From positions 1-34,062 of the forward strand of contig CAYQKV010000013.1 of assembly GCA_964418255.1 (NCBI GenBank): a DNA stretch of 34,062 nt, given 5' to 3'. Positions 32,737 to 34,062 of this stretch are shown in pieces. This DNA comes from CAG-1782 sp964418255. Its GTDB lineage: Bacteria; Bacillota; Clostridia; Christensenellales; DTU072. Below the pieces are notes generated by a model. It worked only from the letters and a program-made list of their open reading frames with translations. It ran no database searches and had not been told where the DNA came from. The translations under genes were made by a program, and so were the position numbers. The stretch's first letter is position 1. Each line of letters opens with the position of its first letter.

Positions 32737-33888
32737 ATGAAAAATTATAAATGGACGCAGGGAATAGCGGAAGCGGACGCCGCGAGAAACAGAGAAAGAA
32801 CGGTCGTAAAGAATATATTCGTATCGACAATGAGAGGGGAAGGGTTTACCGAAGTAACCCTGCCCACCCTCGATTATTCGGAAAAATATATATTAAACAA
32901 CGATTATTACACGGCGCAAAATCATTTTAAGACGGTCGCGCCCAACGGCGAAGTGCTTTCGGTCGCAGACGACATAGTCGCGGGACTGATTTCCTTTTCG
33001 AGAACAGAAATGGAGACGAAAGGGAGACTATGCGCGTTCGGCGAAGAATATTCATTCCTTGCCGAAGAATTCGGAAAGACGAAAAAATTCGGGCTTGCGG
33101 GAATAATTTACGGTGAAAGCGGAGCGGCGGACGAAGCCGACATAATAGCCGCGGCGGTAAAATATGCGACGGAGCTGGGAGTAAAGAACCCAAAGGTAGT
33201 TATAAGCAATACGGATATTTTTCTCGGCGTGCTTAATTTGTTCGCAAAACGGGAAGAGAGCGTCGAAAGACTGAAAAAGATAATAAGCGGCAGTATAGAA
33301 AACGACGTGGATTACGCGGTGGCGCAGTCGATTTCTTCGATTAAAAACGCCGAAGGCGGAGTGGGTATAATAAAAGAACTTTCGGCAAAGCTCGACAATA
33401 AAATAAGCATATCGGGTTTACTCGACGTTTTCGAAACAATCGGCGTGCTCGAAGCATATAATTTAGCGGATAAAGCGACGGTTAAACCCGCTTACTTAGG
33501 ATTGAAACGTTACGATAAAGGAATGGTCTTTGCGGTTAAGGACGAAAAAGAAAGAGTGATTGCGTACGGCGGCAGGTGCGACTGCGTTAAAGGTAACGAC
33601 GAAATCAAATGTCTGTACGTCTACGCAAACGAAGAAGAGGGAGTCGTCGCGGCAAGAGACAACGGAGTAATCGAAAACGAAAAAAGCAGATATATCACCG
33701 TCGCGGTTGCGGAAGGAACAACCGCGCTAGTTAAAGCATATAAAGTAAGGAACGACTTTGCAAAGGAAAACCTTATCCCCAAAGTCGAATACAACGTGAC
33801 GAAACAGGACGCGTACGCTTTGATGGGGGACAATAAGGGCGGAATGGTCATATATATAGACGAAGAGGGGAACATAACGTACAGCTAA
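32737..33888 (+). CDS. hisZ: HisZ-like degenerate histidyl-tRNA synthetase paralogue
   Basis: The 383-residue protein has the class II HisRS catalytic-fold pattern. A motif 1-like start is visible (RERTVVKNIF...GFTEVTLPTLDYSEKY), then a motif 2-like region where the catalytic Arg context has been lost (NHFKTVAPNGEVLSVADD). RLCAFGEEYSF and GESGAADEADIIAAAV resemble HisZ. The HisRS-type IAYGGRCDC remnant lies at about 275-283. A short C-terminal domain resembles a reduced anticodon-binding domain. HisZ is the regulatory partner of short-form HisG in histidine synthesis, but no hisG is visible here. The good RBS (AGGAGA) and the 14-base gap after lipoprotein B suggest cotranscription. A true HisRS is encoded at 10860. 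The family assignment is fair; the exact function is less sure. Confidence 0.6.
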   Translation: MKNYKWTQGIAEADAARNRERTVVKNIFVSTMRGEGFTEVTLPTLDYSEKYILNNDYYTAQNHFKTVAPNGEVLSVADDIVAGLISFSRTEMETKGRLCAFGEEYSFLAEEFGKTKKFGLAGIIYGESGAADEADIIAAAVKYATELGVKNPKVVISNTDIFLGVLNLFAKREESVERLKKIISGSIENDVDYAVAQSISSIKNAEGGVGIIKELSAKLDNKISISGLLDVFETIGVLEAYNLADKATVKPAYLGLKRYDKGMVFAVKDEKERVIAYGGRCDCVKGNDEIKCLYVYANEEEGVVAARDNGVIENEKSRYITVAVAEGTTALVKAYKVRNDFAKENLIPKVEYNVTKQDAYALMGDNKGGMVIYIDEEGNITYS

Positions 33889-33918
33889 AAAAAATTTTGT
33901 AAAAAGAGGATAAAATAC

Positions 33919-33947
33919 TTGCATTATCCGTAAAGATTTGATATTAT
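33919..33947 (+). promoter_or_regulatory. tRNA-Gly promoter
   Basis: TTGCAT (33919-33924), a 17-base spacer and TATTAT (33942-33947), with TG at 33939-33940 as an extended -10, precede the tRNA by about 53 bases. No terminator hairpin is seen between the HisZ-like gene and this promoter. Confidence 0.75.
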
Positions 33948-34000
33948 ATACAAGCAAATAGGTTACGCCTAATTGATGGTATCATTTCAGATAAGCGTAT

Positions 34001-34062
34001 GCGGGAGTGGCTCAGTGGTAGAGCGTTGCCTTGCCAAGGCAAATGTCGCGGGTCCGAATCCC
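34001..34062 (+). tRNA. tRNA-Gly (anticodon GCC), cut by the window end
   Basis: The acceptor 5' strand GCGGGAG is followed by the D arm GCTC-AGTGGTA-GAGC. The anticodon stem TTGCC/GGCAA encloses loop TTGCCAA, which gives anticodon GCC. The T arm begins GCGGG-TCCGAAT-CCC. The 3' acceptor strand lies outside the window. Confidence 0.95.

Overview
The window reads as a stretch of chromosome from a low-to-mid GC Bacillota, most likely an uncultured gut member of the Clostridia. This is inferred from two gene orders typical of that phylum: comM-dprA-topA-trmFO-hslV-hslU, and rpmB divergent from the Asp23-family gene yloU, followed by fakA and recG. Strong AGGAGG-type ribosome binding sites and very large BspA-like leucine-rich-repeat lipoproteins point the same way. 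Nearly all genes are on the + strand. The exceptions are a truncated solute-binding lipoprotein at the left edge and rpmB.

Layout. (1) 1-337: the first third of a NitT/TauT-type substrate-binding lipoprotein on the minus strand, which loses homology and stops 28 bases before the window edge. (2) 338-870: a 533-base divergent intergenic region holding a dense cluster of perfect and imperfect inverted repeats (about 524-719) and a near-consensus promoter (812-840). (3) 871-12447: a tightly packed co-directional block. It starts with an Ig-like membrane-anchored surface protein and continues with comM, dprA, topA, trmFO, hslV, hslU, hisS and a thioredoxin. (4) 12448-14105: its own promoter, a leader hairpin, then a NifS-type cysteine desulfurase and a NifU-type Fe-S scaffold. 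(5) 14158-14253: back-to-back terminator hairpins between the convergent nifU and rpmB. (6) 14277-18604: rpmB on the minus strand, and the divergent yloU-fakA-recG block on the plus strand. (7) 18736-32722: an extended -10 promoter drives two giant paralogous lipoproteins of about 2616 and 2018 residues. Each has a lipobox, Flg_new (Listeria-Bacteroides) repeats and dozens of LRR_5 repeats. (8) 32737-33888: a degenerate histidyl-tRNA-synthetase paralogue of HisZ type. (9) 34001 to the right edge: a tRNA-Gly(GCC) with its own promoter, cut by the window end.

How they work together. The housekeeping block combines DNA uptake and processing (ComM, DprA), supercoiling (TopA), tRNA modification and charging (TrmFO, HisS), ATP-dependent proteolysis (HslUV) and redox (Trx). 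NifS and NifU form a minimal Fe-S assembly pair. The 14 kb tail of the window is devoted to surface display. The most unusual material is the tandem LRR lipoprotein pair, in which the first protein ends inside a repeat module and lacks the terminal cap its sibling has. The other points of interest are the palindrome cluster beside the broken transporter gene and the orphan HisRS-like gene following the surface proteins.
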